Both the position numbers and the translations under genes were made by a program. A stretch of DNA of 64,000 nucleotides from the NCBI RefSeq assembly GCF_000317575.1, contig NC_019748.1, positions 2,186,001 through 2,250,000 on the forward strand. The letters are read 5' to 3'. Shown here one piece after another: positions 39,449 through 47,330 of this stretch. Numbering within the stretch: position 1 is the stretch's first letter; every line of letters begins with the position of its first letter. The stretch comes from Stanieria cyanosphaera PCC 7437. GTDB taxonomy: Bacteria; Cyanobacteriota; Cyanobacteriia; Cyanobacteriales; Xenococcaceae. The notes under the pieces are model-generated. The model had not been told where the DNA came from and ran no database searches. It saw only the letters and a list, made by a program, of their open reading frames with translations.

Positions 39449-39579
39449 TGGTGCGTCGGGCAGGAATCGAACCTGCGATCGCCGACTGCTAATGGAGTAA
39501 TCGATAACCCTCATTCTTCGACCCCAGAGGGATAAGATACGAACAAGGAAATGCTGCCTTACCACTTGGCTACCGACGC
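39449..39579 (-). ncRNA. tRNA-like Y RNA, copy 4 (module in anticodon stem, long loop)
   Basis: A 131-nt RNA: acceptor GCGTCGG/CCGACGC, D arm GCC-AAGTGGTAA-GGC, T arm GCAGG-TTCGATT-CCTGC, all perfectly paired, and encoded ACCA. The Y module (39507-39550) sits at the same point of the anticodon stem as in copy 3. The restored stem GCCGA/TCGGC encloses a 15-base loop (8 bases more than a tRNA), so it cannot decode. This is the best preserved tRNA-like body of the set. Confidence 0.78.
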
Positions 39580-39606
39580 TTGTATTTATAGTAATCTTGT
39601 TTAATT

Positions 39607-39803
39607 TGGAGCAGTGGACGGGACTTGCAGCTGTGTCTCTCGCCTTGGAAGGCGATAACCCTTATTCTTCGACCTCAAAGGGATAAGGGAGGACACGTCG
39701 GGTGAACTTGGTTTACCCGCTTGTTTCCCGCAGGGCAACCGAAGGTTGGATGTCCGTTATGAACAAAGATATAAGGCGTTCTAGGCTGCTAAATTACCAC
39801 TGC
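39607..39803 (-). ncRNA. tRNA-like Y RNA, copy 5 (extended, 197 nt)
   Basis: Acceptor GCAGTGG/CCACTGC and a TCCA end are present. The T arm is degenerate (loop TGCAAGT, mispaired stem). A CGCC-TTCCAA-GGCG hairpin resembles a tRNA-Gly(TCC) anticodon arm with a 6-base loop. The Y module (39658-39770) keeps the 10-bp stem ATCTTTGTTC / GAATAAGGGT, but its internal loop carries about 65 extra nucleotides, closed by GGACA/TGTCC and containing small hairpins (AACC-TTCG-GTT, GGGT...ACCC). It is first in transcription order. Confidence 0.65.
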
Positions 39804-39884
39804 CTTGAGATTACTTTTGTAGTATATCAAGTCAAAAGCATTTTTGCAATATTTTTGTAGTATAAATAGATTGCTCTCTTTTTA

Positions 39885-40189
39885 TCAAAAACTGTATTCT
39901 ATGGTTTCTAATTTTCGTTTGGGAAAGGAGCGATGTTGAGAGCCAACTAAGACATAGGCTTTGCGTTTCCCTGTTTGGTAATTTCGATAATCATTACCTG
40001 ACTCGATTACTTTCTGGTGGGTTTCGGCATTCTGGCCATAGAAACGAATAATTTGATTGCGAGTACGGCGGATCAGAACATGAGATAGTAAATCTTGTCA
40101 ATTGCGGTCGCATTTTTCTACTCCACGAAAGTATTCTTTTAAAATGGGTGGATTGATTGGTAAATCAATTAGAGCGTCTTGATGAATTT
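39885..40189 (-). pseudogene. Decayed helicase fragment
   Basis: Minus-strand translation reads DALIDLPINPPILKEYFRGV then KCDRN, an in-frame stop, then QDLLSHVLIRRTRNQII, RFYGQNAETHQKV and GKRKAYVLVGSQHRSFP before a final stop. The RRTR...RFYG segment recalls SNF2/HepA-like superfamily 2 helicases, where it lies after the first motor lobe. Both ends are missing. It has no counterpart elsewhere in the window and is unrelated to the intact SNF2 gene at 10 kb. Confidence 0.5.
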
Positions 40190-40316
40190 AAAGAGTTGAA
40201 GAAGTAGCTTGATTTGAGTTTTTAGGTAGGAGTAGAGTGAAGGTAATTGAGGGAACTTTGACCAAGGAAACATGGTGTTAGGGCGAGAACTCCCGATCAT
40301 AAAGCGTTACATCTAA

Positions 40317-40390
40317 CGGGCGAGAAGGGATTCGAACCCCTGACACCGTGGTCCGTAGCCACGTGCTCTAGTCCACTGAGCTACACGCCC
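40317..40390 (-). tRNA. tRNA-Arg (ACG)
   Basis: A regular cloverleaf on the minus strand: acceptor GGGCGTG/CTCGCCC with one T-T mismatch, D arm GCTC-AGTGGACTA-GAGC, anticodon arm CGTGG-CTACGGA-CCACG with anticodon ACG, variable loop GTGTC, T arm AGGGG-TTCGAAT-CCCTT, and G as discriminator. CCA is not encoded. A34 is presumably edited to inosine, allowing CGU/CGC/CGA reading. Unlike its neighbours it lacks the Y module. Confidence 0.95.
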
Positions 40391-40460
40391 TTGAGTGGTT
40401 AATTAGCAATCTGCTAAATTTACTCAACAGTATTTGATAATAGCACAAGCAAATTTAATT

Positions 40461-40967
40461 ATGCAAGAAACATCTCAAAATCAACAGCTTTCCCATCTGA
40501 ACGAAAGTGGAGAGGCTCAAATGGTCGACGTTTCAGGCAAACAACCTACTCGTCGTCAAGCAGTAGCAGCAGGGAAGATCAAAATGTCTTCAGCAACTTT
40601 TGCAGCAATTGAAGTAGGCAATACACCCAAAGGAGATGTTTTAGGTACAGCCAAACTAGCAGGGATTATGGCAGCTAAACAAACAGCCAATTTAATTCCT
40701 TTGTGTCATCCTCTCCCTTTACATCAGATTGAAGTACAAATTATTCCCGATCAAGAATTACCTGGTTATCAGATTCTTGCTACAGTGACTACTAAAGCAG
40801 AAACAGGTGTGGAAATGGAAGCCTTGACTGCGGTTTCGGTAGCAGCCTTAACTCTTTATGATATGGCAAAAGCTTTGGAAAAAGGCATGGTTATAGAATC
40901 AATTAGTCTTGTCAGTAAAACAGGAGGAAAATCAGGAGACTATCTTGCGATCCCAAAGCCTAGATAA
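40461..40967 (+). CDS. moaC: Cyclic pyranopterin monophosphate synthase MoaC
   Basis: MoaC completes the first step of molybdenum cofactor synthesis, turning the MoaA product into cPMP. The start is the ATG at 40461 ([10 protein letters not shown], 168 residues); an upstream TTG would begin within the tRNA-Arg leader. Hallmarks: [39 protein letters not shown] with the active-site Lys/Cys/His region, [20 protein letters not shown], and a final KTGGKSGDY. Cofactor demand fits NarM at 32.5 kb. moaA is not adjacent. Confidence 0.96.
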   Translation: MQETSQNQQLSHLNESGEAQMVDVSGKQPTRRQAVAAGKIKMSSATFAAIEVGNTPKGDVLGTAKLAGIMAAKQTANLIPLCHPLPLHQIEVQIIPDQELPGYQILATVTTKAETGVEMEALTAVSVAALTLYDMAKALEKGMVIESISLVSKTGGKSGDYLAIPKPR

Positions 40968-41035
40968 ACCTTTACAATTAGAATTAGTTTGATTTGTCTT
41001 GATAACTTAATAAATTTTTGAATTTTTAACTAATT

Positions 41036-41287
41036 ATGCCTCCTCGTTGGCCTAGAAAACCAGACCGTAAAGACCCTGCTTATCGAAAATTAGATGACCG
41101 CATGAATTTTGCTGTTCATGTTGCTGTTTATGCTGCGATTAATTCCGGTTTATGGTTTGTCCATAATTTTAAACATACTACTTGGTCTTGGCTAACTTGG
41201 GTAAGTTGTGTCTGGTTAGCAATCTTATTACTTCACTTAATTTATCTTACAGCGATTGCAGACTATTCAGTGGAAACAAATGGCTAA
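41036..41287 (+). CDS. 2TM domain-containing membrane protein
   Basis: An 83-residue protein with a positively charged N-terminus (MPPRWPRKPDRKD), then two membrane helices (about 28-48 and 53-74) separated by a short turn with WSWLTW. This is the layout of the 2TM domain family, often fused to kinases or standing alone in cyanobacteria. Function unknown. Its last 8 bp overlap the start of the DUF3181 gene (ATGGCTAA), so the two are translationally coupled. Confidence 0.75.
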   Translation: MPPRWPRKPDRKDPAYRKLDDRMNFAVHVAVYAAINSGLWFVHNFKHTTWSWLTWVSCVWLAILLLHLIYLTAIADYSVETNG

Positions 41288-41582
41288 TACAACCGAAGCA
41301 ATTGAAACTTTAGCTGCCGAAATTGGCGAAAATATCTACATTGATGTGGCTAAATGGCATCTTTATCTAGCTGATGCTCATTTACATACTGTAGTAGCAG
41401 AACGGGTTTTTACTTTAATTGAAAACGATCAACTGAGTGAAAATGCCGTTTTGGATATTCTCAAAGCTATTCCTGTCAAACTAGGTGGTGGTAAAACAGA
41501 AGTTCCTTTACTCGATCTTTTACCAATGCAATCCCAGGTACATTTGTTAGATTTGTTAGAAGAATTTCAACGAAAAATGTAA
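41280..41582 (+). CDS. DUF3181 family protein
   Basis: A 100-residue soluble protein conserved in cyanobacteria; starts MANTTEAIETLAAEIGENIYIDVAKWHLYLADAHL. I recognise DUF3181 from this start and the PVKLGGGKTEVPLLDLLP segment. Start at 41280 rather than the upstream in-frame ATG because of the overlap with the 2TM gene. Biological role unknown. Confidence 0.75.
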   Translation: MANTTEAIETLAAEIGENIYIDVAKWHLYLADAHLHTVVAERVFTLIENDQLSENAVLDILKAIPVKLGGGKTEVPLLDLLPMQSQVHLLDLLEEFQRKM

Positions 41583-41608
41583 CAAGAATTAAAAAATTAA
41601 AACTGTTA

Positions 41609-41796
41609 TATAGCGGTTCTCAGATTAATGAGATACAGTTCATTTTCCTGGTTGAGCGTTGGTGGTTTCGCGCGCCTTCGGCTGATGATGACGCGTCATC
41701 ATCGGAGTTGATTGTTCATCCCTCATAATTAGTAATTAGTAATTACTAATTAGTAACTGGTAATGGTGTACCTCACCAAGAGCGAGAAAGGCTATA
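41609..41796. repeat. 188-bp repeat element with TATAGC inverted ends
   Basis: The left end TATAGCGGTTCTC...TGAGATACA and the reverse of the right end TATAGCCTTTCTC...TGAGGTACA are inverted copies. The interior holds GATGATGACGCGTCATCATC (palindrome) and a stretch of TAATTAG/TAATTAC units also present at 62.7 kb. It looks like a non-autonomous MITE; no target duplication was identified. Confidence 0.55.
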
Positions 41797-41935
41797 GCTA
41801 AAAATCACAATCAAGAAAGTTGGGTTAATGGGGAGATAGACAGAAATTAGCTTGAGAAAATATCCAGATAATTTGTCTGAAAAATTTCTTCTAAAACCCC
41901 ATTGCTCTTTTACGAAAAGGAAACAGCCCTAAAAT

Positions 41936-42247
41936 CTAGAAGTGGCTGGTATGAGCTTTGTGAAATTTTGGATAAAGCATCTCTTTGATTGGATGTTGTT
42001 CTTGTAAATGCTGCTTAATAATTAAAGGAACTTCATCAGGACTAACTTGCCAATACCAAATTTGTTCAGGTTCAACTAAGATCATTGGGCCGTTGCCACA
42101 TTGTCCTAAACAACTAATTGGAATTAATTCTACTTCGCAATCCAAATTAGATTTAAAAGCATCCCAAACTGATTGGGAATGATATTTTCGACAAGCGCGA
42201 CCCAAGCAGATGATTAATTTTTTCTTACCATTTACTGGTTGATTCAT
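41936..42247 (-). CDS. Thioredoxin-like [2Fe-2S] ferredoxin
   Basis: A 103-residue protein from the ATG at 42247 (MNQPVNGKKKLIICLG); the longer frame upstream is repeat-derived. Cys14-x4-Cys19 and Cys46-x3-Cys50 (CLGRACRK ... CLGQCGNGP) give the [2Fe-2S] pattern of thioredoxin-fold ferredoxins, which also occur as NuoE-like domains. Cyanobacteria carry several such small electron carriers; the partner is unknown. A repeat end lies just upstream, at 42364. Confidence 0.82.
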   Translation of the reverse strand: MNQPVNGKKKLIICLGRACRKYHSQSVWDAFKSNLDCEVELIPISCLGQCGNGPMILVEPEQIWYWQVSPDEVPLIIKQHLQEQHPIKEMLYPKFHKAHTSHF

Positions 42248-42644
42248 ATTAATTAGAAGATAAATTTTTCTAAGCCATACTCTTTTTAATGTTTCCTTTA
42301 TTGTAAAGACTTTATACATTAGAAGAAAAGTCAGACCAGAAAGCCTTTCCAGGGTGCAGAATTTATAGCAGTTCTCACGCTCTATGAAGTACACTCTAAG
42401 ACCGAGTTTGATTAAATAGTTAAATACTTTGTCTGATCGAGAATTAGGAAAACGAGCGAAGCCCTGACAGAAGCGAAGGGCCTGAAATTGGGGAAATTTT
42501 ATTTAAAGTGCTGATCCGTACTCTAAGATAAGATACTGGTTTTTATTAATTGTTACTTTATAACTGATAACTGGTCACTGGTGTAGGGGCAATTCATGAA
42601 TTGCCCCTACTGGTCACTGATCAAGCGAGCTACTTTAAACTAAG
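42248..42644. other. Repeat-rich intergenic region
   Basis: A gap of about 400 bp between divergent genes. It holds a single TATAGCAGTTCTCA...TGAAGTACA repeat end (42364-42395), a GCGAAGCCCTGACAGAAGCG stretch that also resembles scattered sequences, and the 28-bp palindrome at 42583. No ORF. Confidence 0.5.
42583..42610. repeat. 28-bp perfect palindrome
   Basis: GTAGGGGCAATTCA followed by its exact reverse complement. Flanked on both sides by TGGTCACTG, which suggests a direct repeat around it. Best-formed member of the 28-bp family, 35 bp before the kinase start. Confidence 0.8.
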
Positions 42645-45494
42645 ATGACTAATCATGCTAGTTCACCCCTTCAATCATCGTCAAGGCAAAATTTTGCGAG
42701 TCAACTCAAGTTTGCTGCTATTGTCACCAGTCTTCTTGTGATTTGCTTGGGTTGTGCTGGTATTTTAGGCTGGGTGTTTGATCTAACTATTTTTAAAAGT
42801 ATTTTTCCTCAACACGTGACCATGAAAGTTAGTACTGCTCTAGGTTTTATCTTAGGAGGTATTTTGCTTTTATTGTGGCATCAACAACAAAGCCATTCTC
42901 GGAACAATCATGCTTTAATTTTATGTTTGTGGCAGTATTTGTTACCAAGTTTGATAATTCTATTCAGCCTGCTAACTTTGGGTGAATATGGCTTCAATCT
43001 AGATTTAAGTACAGATTGGCTTGCGTTTCCAGAACCAGACAATCCTACGGATTTGATCACAAGAGGAAGGATGACACCTTATACGGCTTTGAACTTTTTC
43101 TTGTTTAATTTGGCTTTTTTACTTTTAATTCAAAAATACTATCTTACTGCTCAATTACTGATTGTTTTGGTAATAGCGATCGCGACTGTTAATTTAGTTG
43201 GTCATACTTACAACATCACTATATTTTACGAAGTCGTCTCGGGGACAGAAATGGCAATTCACACTGCCTTTGGTTTTATTTTGCTAGCTTTTGCTTTTTT
43301 AGGTAGTTGCCCCGAACGAGGCTGGATCAAAGAGATCGCTACAGAAAAAGCTGGCGGGTTGATGGCTCGTTGGTTATTCCCGATTTTGCTGCTTATTCCA
43401 CCCTTCTCGGGCTGGTTTTTTTGGTGGTGGTTACAAGGAAATGTTTACAGTGTCAGATTAATTATTGCCCTGAGAATTTTATTGGAGATGGTATTTTTTG
43501 GGGTAATTGTCTGGTGGAGTGCCAAAAAGTTAAATGAAATGGACCGCCAACGACAACAGGTTTCTCAAGCATTATTAGATACTGAAAAGCGATTTCGCGC
43601 TATTTTTAATCAAACTTTTCAGTTTATTGGTCTACTTGCTCCTGATGGTACACTTTTGGAAGCAAATCAGACAATTTTGGATTTTGGTGGCATTAGCCTC
43701 TCAGAAGTAGTGGGCAAACCTTTTTGGCAAACCTATTGGTGGCAAATTTCTGAACAAACTCAATTAGATTTACAAAGTGCGATCGCACTGGCTAGACAAG
43801 GAGAATTTATTCGTTACGAAGTAGATCTTCAAGGTGCTAACAAACGAATCATTACTATCGATTTTTCTCTACGTCCAGTGATCGATGAAATAGGTGCAGT
43901 AATTTTATTGATTCCCGAAGGAAGAGATATTAGTGAGCGCAAACAGGCTGAAAAAGCTTTGCAAAAAAGTGAATTAAGATATCGAGCGATCGTAGAAGAT
44001 CAAACGGAATTGATCTGTCGCTACTTACCAGATTCAACCATGTTATTTGCTAATGATGCCTACTGTCGTTATTTTGGTTTAGATAAAAATACTTTAATTA
44101 ATCAAAAATATACTCCTGTAATTTATGAAACAGATCGTCAACGGGTAGATCAACTGGTTGAGTCTATGAACATCGATCATCCCAGCGTTATGATTGAAAA
44201 TCGGGTTTGGGCAAAAGGAAAAGTGCGATGGACACAATGGAATAACAGGATGATTTTTGACCGACAAGGACAATTTTTGGAATATCAATCAGTAGGAAGA
44301 GATATAACTGAGCTTAAAGAGGTCGAAGAAAATTTAAGAGCAACTGAAGAACTTTTTCGTCAACTCGCAGAAAATATTAAAGACATCTTTTTTCTCTATT
44401 CTGCTGATGGCAAACTCATCTATGTTAGTCCAGCCTATGAAAAAATTTTGCATCAGTCTTGTAGCAGTTTATATGAAAATCCTGAATCTTGGCTAGCAAT
44501 GGTTCATCCTAATGACCGCCCAATTTTCCAACAAGCTTTAGCTCAATTGAACCAAGGAGATCAAACCTATGAATACCGCGTTATCGCTCCAGATGGTGAG
44601 GAAGCGTCTCCCCGTGAGGGGTCGTCCCTGCCGTCGAACGGCAGGGCTTGTGAACTCCGTCAAATTAACTGGATTAGAACTAGAACTTTTGTGATCCAAG
44701 ATGAGTCGGGCAAAGTTTACCGCATTGCTGGTATTGGTGAAGATGTAACAATCCAAAAACAAGCAGAAGAAAAATTTAACGCTTTGATTCAAGAATTGAA
44801 GCGAAGTAATGAAGCTTTAGAAGAATTTGCCTATGTAGTTTCTCACGATCTACTTTCTCCTTTGCACAAACAGCGAATGTTGAGAGAATTACTTTTAGCT
44901 CAGTATGGTGAAATTTTAGACGAGCAAGCACAAGAATATCTAGACAGCATGGCACAGCTAAACCAAAAAATGCAAAATCTCGTTCGAGGTTTATTGGCGT
45001 TTGCTCGTGTCACTACTCAAGCACAGCCATTTGTTTTAGTAGATCTTAATTCTGTAGTTCGAGAAGTTATTGAGGAATTTGAGGCAGAAATTGCCCAAGT
45101 TAACGCACAAATCGAAGTAGGAACATTACCTACGATTAATGGCGATCGCTTGCAATTATATCAACTATTTCATAATTTACTAGAAAATGCTCTTAAGTTT
45201 CGTGCTGTGGAGCGACAACTAAAAATTAAGATTTATCAGTTATTTACTACTCAAACACCATTAGATACTCAAATGTGTCAAATTATGATCGAAGATAATG
45301 GAATCGGTTTTGAAACTGAAGCAAGAGAAAAAATTTTTGCTCCTTTTCATCGTTTACAAAGTTATAGAAAATATAAAGGTACGGGTTTAGGTTTAGCAAT
45401 TTGTCGTAAAATAATCGAACGTCATCAAGGCACAATTACTGCTCAAAGCCAGCTACAACAAGGAGCAAGTTTCACGATTTGTTTGCCATTCTAA
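42645..45494 (+). CDS. Membrane PAS sensor histidine kinase
   Basis: A 949-residue kinase. The N-terminal 300 residues contain about eight membrane helices. Three PAS domains follow (about 310-430, 440-560, 570-710), then a phytochrome-type dimerisation domain with the phospho-His in EFAYVVSHDLLSPLHKQ (about 735), and an ATPase domain with NALKF, EDNGIGFE and GTGLGLAICRKI. PAS3 contains an in-frame palindrome-encoded insert (see separate feature). No response regulator is adjacent; the nearest, kaiA3-like, is 570 bp downstream. Confidence 0.9.
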   Translation: MTNHASSPLQSSSRQNFASQLKFAAIVTSLLVICLGCAGILGWVFDLTIFKSIFPQHVTMKVSTALGFILGGILLLLWHQQQSHSRNNHALILCLWQYLLPSLIILFSLLTLGEYGFNLDLSTDWLAFPEPDNPTDLITRGRMTPYTALNFFLFNLAFLLLIQKYYLTAQLLIVLVIAIATVNLVGHTYNITIFYEVVSGTEMAIHTAFGFILLAFAFLGSCPERGWIKEIATEKAGGLMARWLFPILLLIPPFSGWFFWWWLQGNVYSVRLIIALRILLEMVFFGVIVWWSAKKLNEMDRQRQQVSQALLDTEKRFRAIFNQTFQFIGLLAPDGTLLEANQTILDFGGISLSEVVGKPFWQTYWWQISEQTQLDLQSAIALARQGEFIRYEVDLQGANKRIITIDFSLRPVIDEIGAVILLIPEGRDISERKQAEKALQKSELRYRAIVEDQTELICRYLPDSTMLFANDAYCRYFGLDKNTLINQKYTPVIYETDRQRVDQLVESMNIDHPSVMIENRVWAKGKVRWTQWNNRMIFDRQGQFLEYQSVGRDITELKEVEENLRATEELFRQLAENIKDIFFLYSADGKLIYVSPAYEKILHQSCSSLYENPESWLAMVHPNDRPIFQQALAQLNQGDQTYEYRVIAPDGEEASPREGSSLPSNGRACELRQINWIRTRTFVIQDESGKVYRIAGIGEDVTIQKQAEEKFNALIQELKRSNEALEEFAYVVSHDLLSPLHKQRMLRELLLAQYGEILDEQAQEYLDSMAQLNQKMQNLVRGLLAFARVTTQAQPFVLVDLNSVVREVIEEFEAEIAQVNAQIEVGTLPTINGDRLQLYQLFHNLLENALKFRAVERQLKIKIYQLFTTQTPLDTQMCQIMIEDNGIGFETEAREKIFAPFHRLQSYRKYKGTGLGLAICRKIIERHQGTITAQSQLQQGASFTICLPF
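44600..44658 (+). repeat. Palindromic element inserted in frame in a PAS domain
   Basis: About 57-60 bp containing two back-to-back hairpins: CCCC-GTGA-GGGG and CCCTGCCGT-CGAA-ACGGCAGGG-like arms. It encodes EASPREGSSLPSNGRACEL between the normal PAS stretches YEYRVIAPDGE and RQINWIRTRTFVI. It is GC-rich against AT-rich surroundings and has no stop in this frame. It behaves like a repeat that entered a gene without breaking it. Confidence 0.7.
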
Positions 45495-46065
45495 AATTTC
45501 CTTGATTATATATATTAATTAAAATTTAAATTCAGATGCTGCGCTTATAAATTTTATTCTGTTCTGTTGAATAGTTATGTTATTAGTAAGGTAAGGCAGC
45601 GATGCGACCGCCTTTTAGGTTTCACGGGGCGTACAAGCTTTTGAGGAAACCTCGTGCATACAGCCGTTTCTCAAAGGACGCAAGCGAAGCGCATCAAGGC
45701 AGAGGGCAGAAGAAAGTAAAGTTATTATAGTGGGTTAACAAACTTAATTTTACTGCTTATTTTTGCTGAGTAACAGTAATATTTTTGGGTTTGTCTTAAT
45801 GAAAAATTTAAAATTTTCCCAACTTTAATTTGTTGAAAAAAGATTTTGAGCAATTATCTATAATTAGTTAGAGTCAAATATTTTTACCTAATTATAAAAT
45901 CAAATTAATATGGTATTTCACATATGAGAAAATATAAAAAGTTTTCTCATCTATTGTTCTTGTCATACTTTATTCTAATAGTACTATTGTTTGTTTTCTA
46001 AAATTTAATATACTTGTTATTTTGTTTAAAACTATTTCTTTCAATACTTTATTTGTAGTTTTCTT
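45495..46065. other. Intergenic region before the kai cluster
   Basis: A 571-bp gap. 45590-45720 is relatively GC-rich repeat debris (GATGCGACCGCC, GGTTTCACGGGGCG, GGACGCAAGCGAAGCGCATC, GGCAGAGGGCAGAAG). The rest is AT-rich and presumably carries the kaiA3 promoter. Confidence 0.45.
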
Positions 46066-46947
46066 ATGTTAAATCATCCCTGTCGAGTTTTATTGGTAGA
46101 AGATGAACCAGAAGATCTCGAAAAACTAAAAACAATATTGACTAATGCTCGTTCGGCGTCTTTTCGACGTGGATTTAATTTAACTCGGGCTGAAACCTTA
46201 GCTGAAGGCAAACAACTAATTGCTCAAGCAGAATTTGAGGTTGTAATTCTCGATCTGATGTTGCCAGATAGTCGTGGGCTTAATACCCTCCGAGAAATGC
46301 AATCTTTAAACTCTAAAGTTCCAATTATTGTTTTAACTTCAATAGAAGATGAAATTGTTGCTGTTAAAGTTTTAGAATTAGGAGCTTGTGGCTATTTACC
46401 TAAAAATGTTTTGGCTCAAAATTTATTAATTTATGCAATTCGCACTGCGATTGAGCGTAAACTTCAACTAGCCAAATTTGAAGAATGGCAAAAGCAACAA
46501 CCAGCCCAAGAAATAGCTTTACTAGAAAATTTTTTAAACGAGCAGTTATTAAGTTCAGAATCTCTGCATAAAAAAATGCCAGACATCGTAGCAGAGATAA
46601 AAGAACACTATCATGATTTGCTTGATCGCTTTGTCGAACAAAAACTTTATCAAGTGCAATATCAAATAGCTTGTCAAATCGATGTTTTAGTCGAACAACT
46701 AGGATATCTTCAAGCTACTCCCAGAGATTTAGTTGAGGTTCATAGCGCAATTTTAAAACAAAAACAAGCAACTCTGGGTCATCGACAAGCTATGACTTAT
46801 ACCATAGAAGGACGCTATTTACTGTTAGAAATGATGGGTAAATTAGCAGCTTACTATCGTAAATATTATATTGGGTTAAATAAAATTAATCTTGCCCAAA
46901 ATTATAATAACGAAGTTTCGAGAAGTAATCAAATATCAAATACTTAA
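46066..46947 (+). CDS. kaiA3: KaiA3-like clock regulator (receiver + KaiA C-terminal-like domain)
   Basis: A 293-residue protein. Residues 5-135 are a true receiver domain (acidic ED pair, phosphoacceptor in VVILDLMLPDSRG, Lys in YLPKNVL). Residues 170-275 are helical and resemble the KaiC-activating C-terminal domain of KaiA (DLVEVHSAILKQ and a terminal YLLLEMMGKLAAYYRKYY). This is the arrangement described for KaiA3 of Synechocystis. The gene is directly upstream of kaiB and kaiC homologues. The KaiA-like assignment rests on pattern plus context. Confidence 0.78.
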   Translation: MLNHPCRVLLVEDEPEDLEKLKTILTNARSASFRRGFNLTRAETLAEGKQLIAQAEFEVVILDLMLPDSRGLNTLREMQSLNSKVPIIVLTSIEDEIVAVKVLELGACGYLPKNVLAQNLLIYAIRTAIERKLQLAKFEEWQKQQPAQEIALLENFLNEQLLSSESLHKKMPDIVAEIKEHYHDLLDRFVEQKLYQVQYQIACQIDVLVEQLGYLQATPRDLVEVHSAILKQKQATLGHRQAMTYTIEGRYLLLEMMGKLAAYYRKYYIGLNKINLAQNYNNEVSRSNQISNT

Positions 46948-46981
46948 ACGATTTAATTAATGATGTTTTAATTTTTTTTTA

Positions 46982-47275
46982 ATGTGTATAAGATATTTAT
47001 TAAAACTATATGTCAGTGGAGATACTGCTCGAACTCGGAAAGCGATCGCTAATTTACAAGAGTTTTGTCAGCAACAATTGCCTGAACAAACCAAAATTGA
47101 AATTATCGATATTTTAAAAAATCCTGAAATTGCAGAAGAAAAAAAAATTTTAATTACGCCTACTCTAATCAAAGAGTTTCCTTTGCCTCAAGAGCGAATT
47201 ATTGGCGACCTTGCTAATCGAGAGGTCGTTGCTTTTGCTCTTAATATTCAATTAAAATACCCTCAATCTGATTAA
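46982..47275 (+). CDS. kaiB3: KaiB-family clock protein
   Basis: A 97-residue KaiB: YLLKLYVSGDTARTRKAIANL, IDILKNPEIAEEKKILITPTLIKEFPLP and RIIGDLANREVV are all diagnostic. KaiB is a fold-switching protein that binds phosphorylated KaiC and recruits KaiA and output kinases. It lacks the acidic C-terminal tail of the S. elongatus protein. Located 34 bp after the KaiA3-like gene and 55 bp before kaiC, hence the KaiB3 label (from context). Confidence 0.92.
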   Translation: MCIRYLLKLYVSGDTARTRKAIANLQEFCQQQLPEQTKIEIIDILKNPEIAEEKKILITPTLIKEFPLPQERIIGDLANREVVAFALNIQLKYPQSD

Positions 47276-47330
47276 TTAATGCTCTAAAACTAATCAATTA
47301 TTATCTACAATTCACAATTGAGAGCGAGGC

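Noticed and set aside
38924-39803. Five ordinary tRNA genes, or tRNAs interrupted by group I introns
   Set aside because: Anticodon loops have 6 or 15 bases or are absent in most copies. The 43-45-nt insert is far too short for a group I intron, lacks its core, and falls at different positions including the D loop. A spliced origin for copy 3 alone cannot be strictly excluded.
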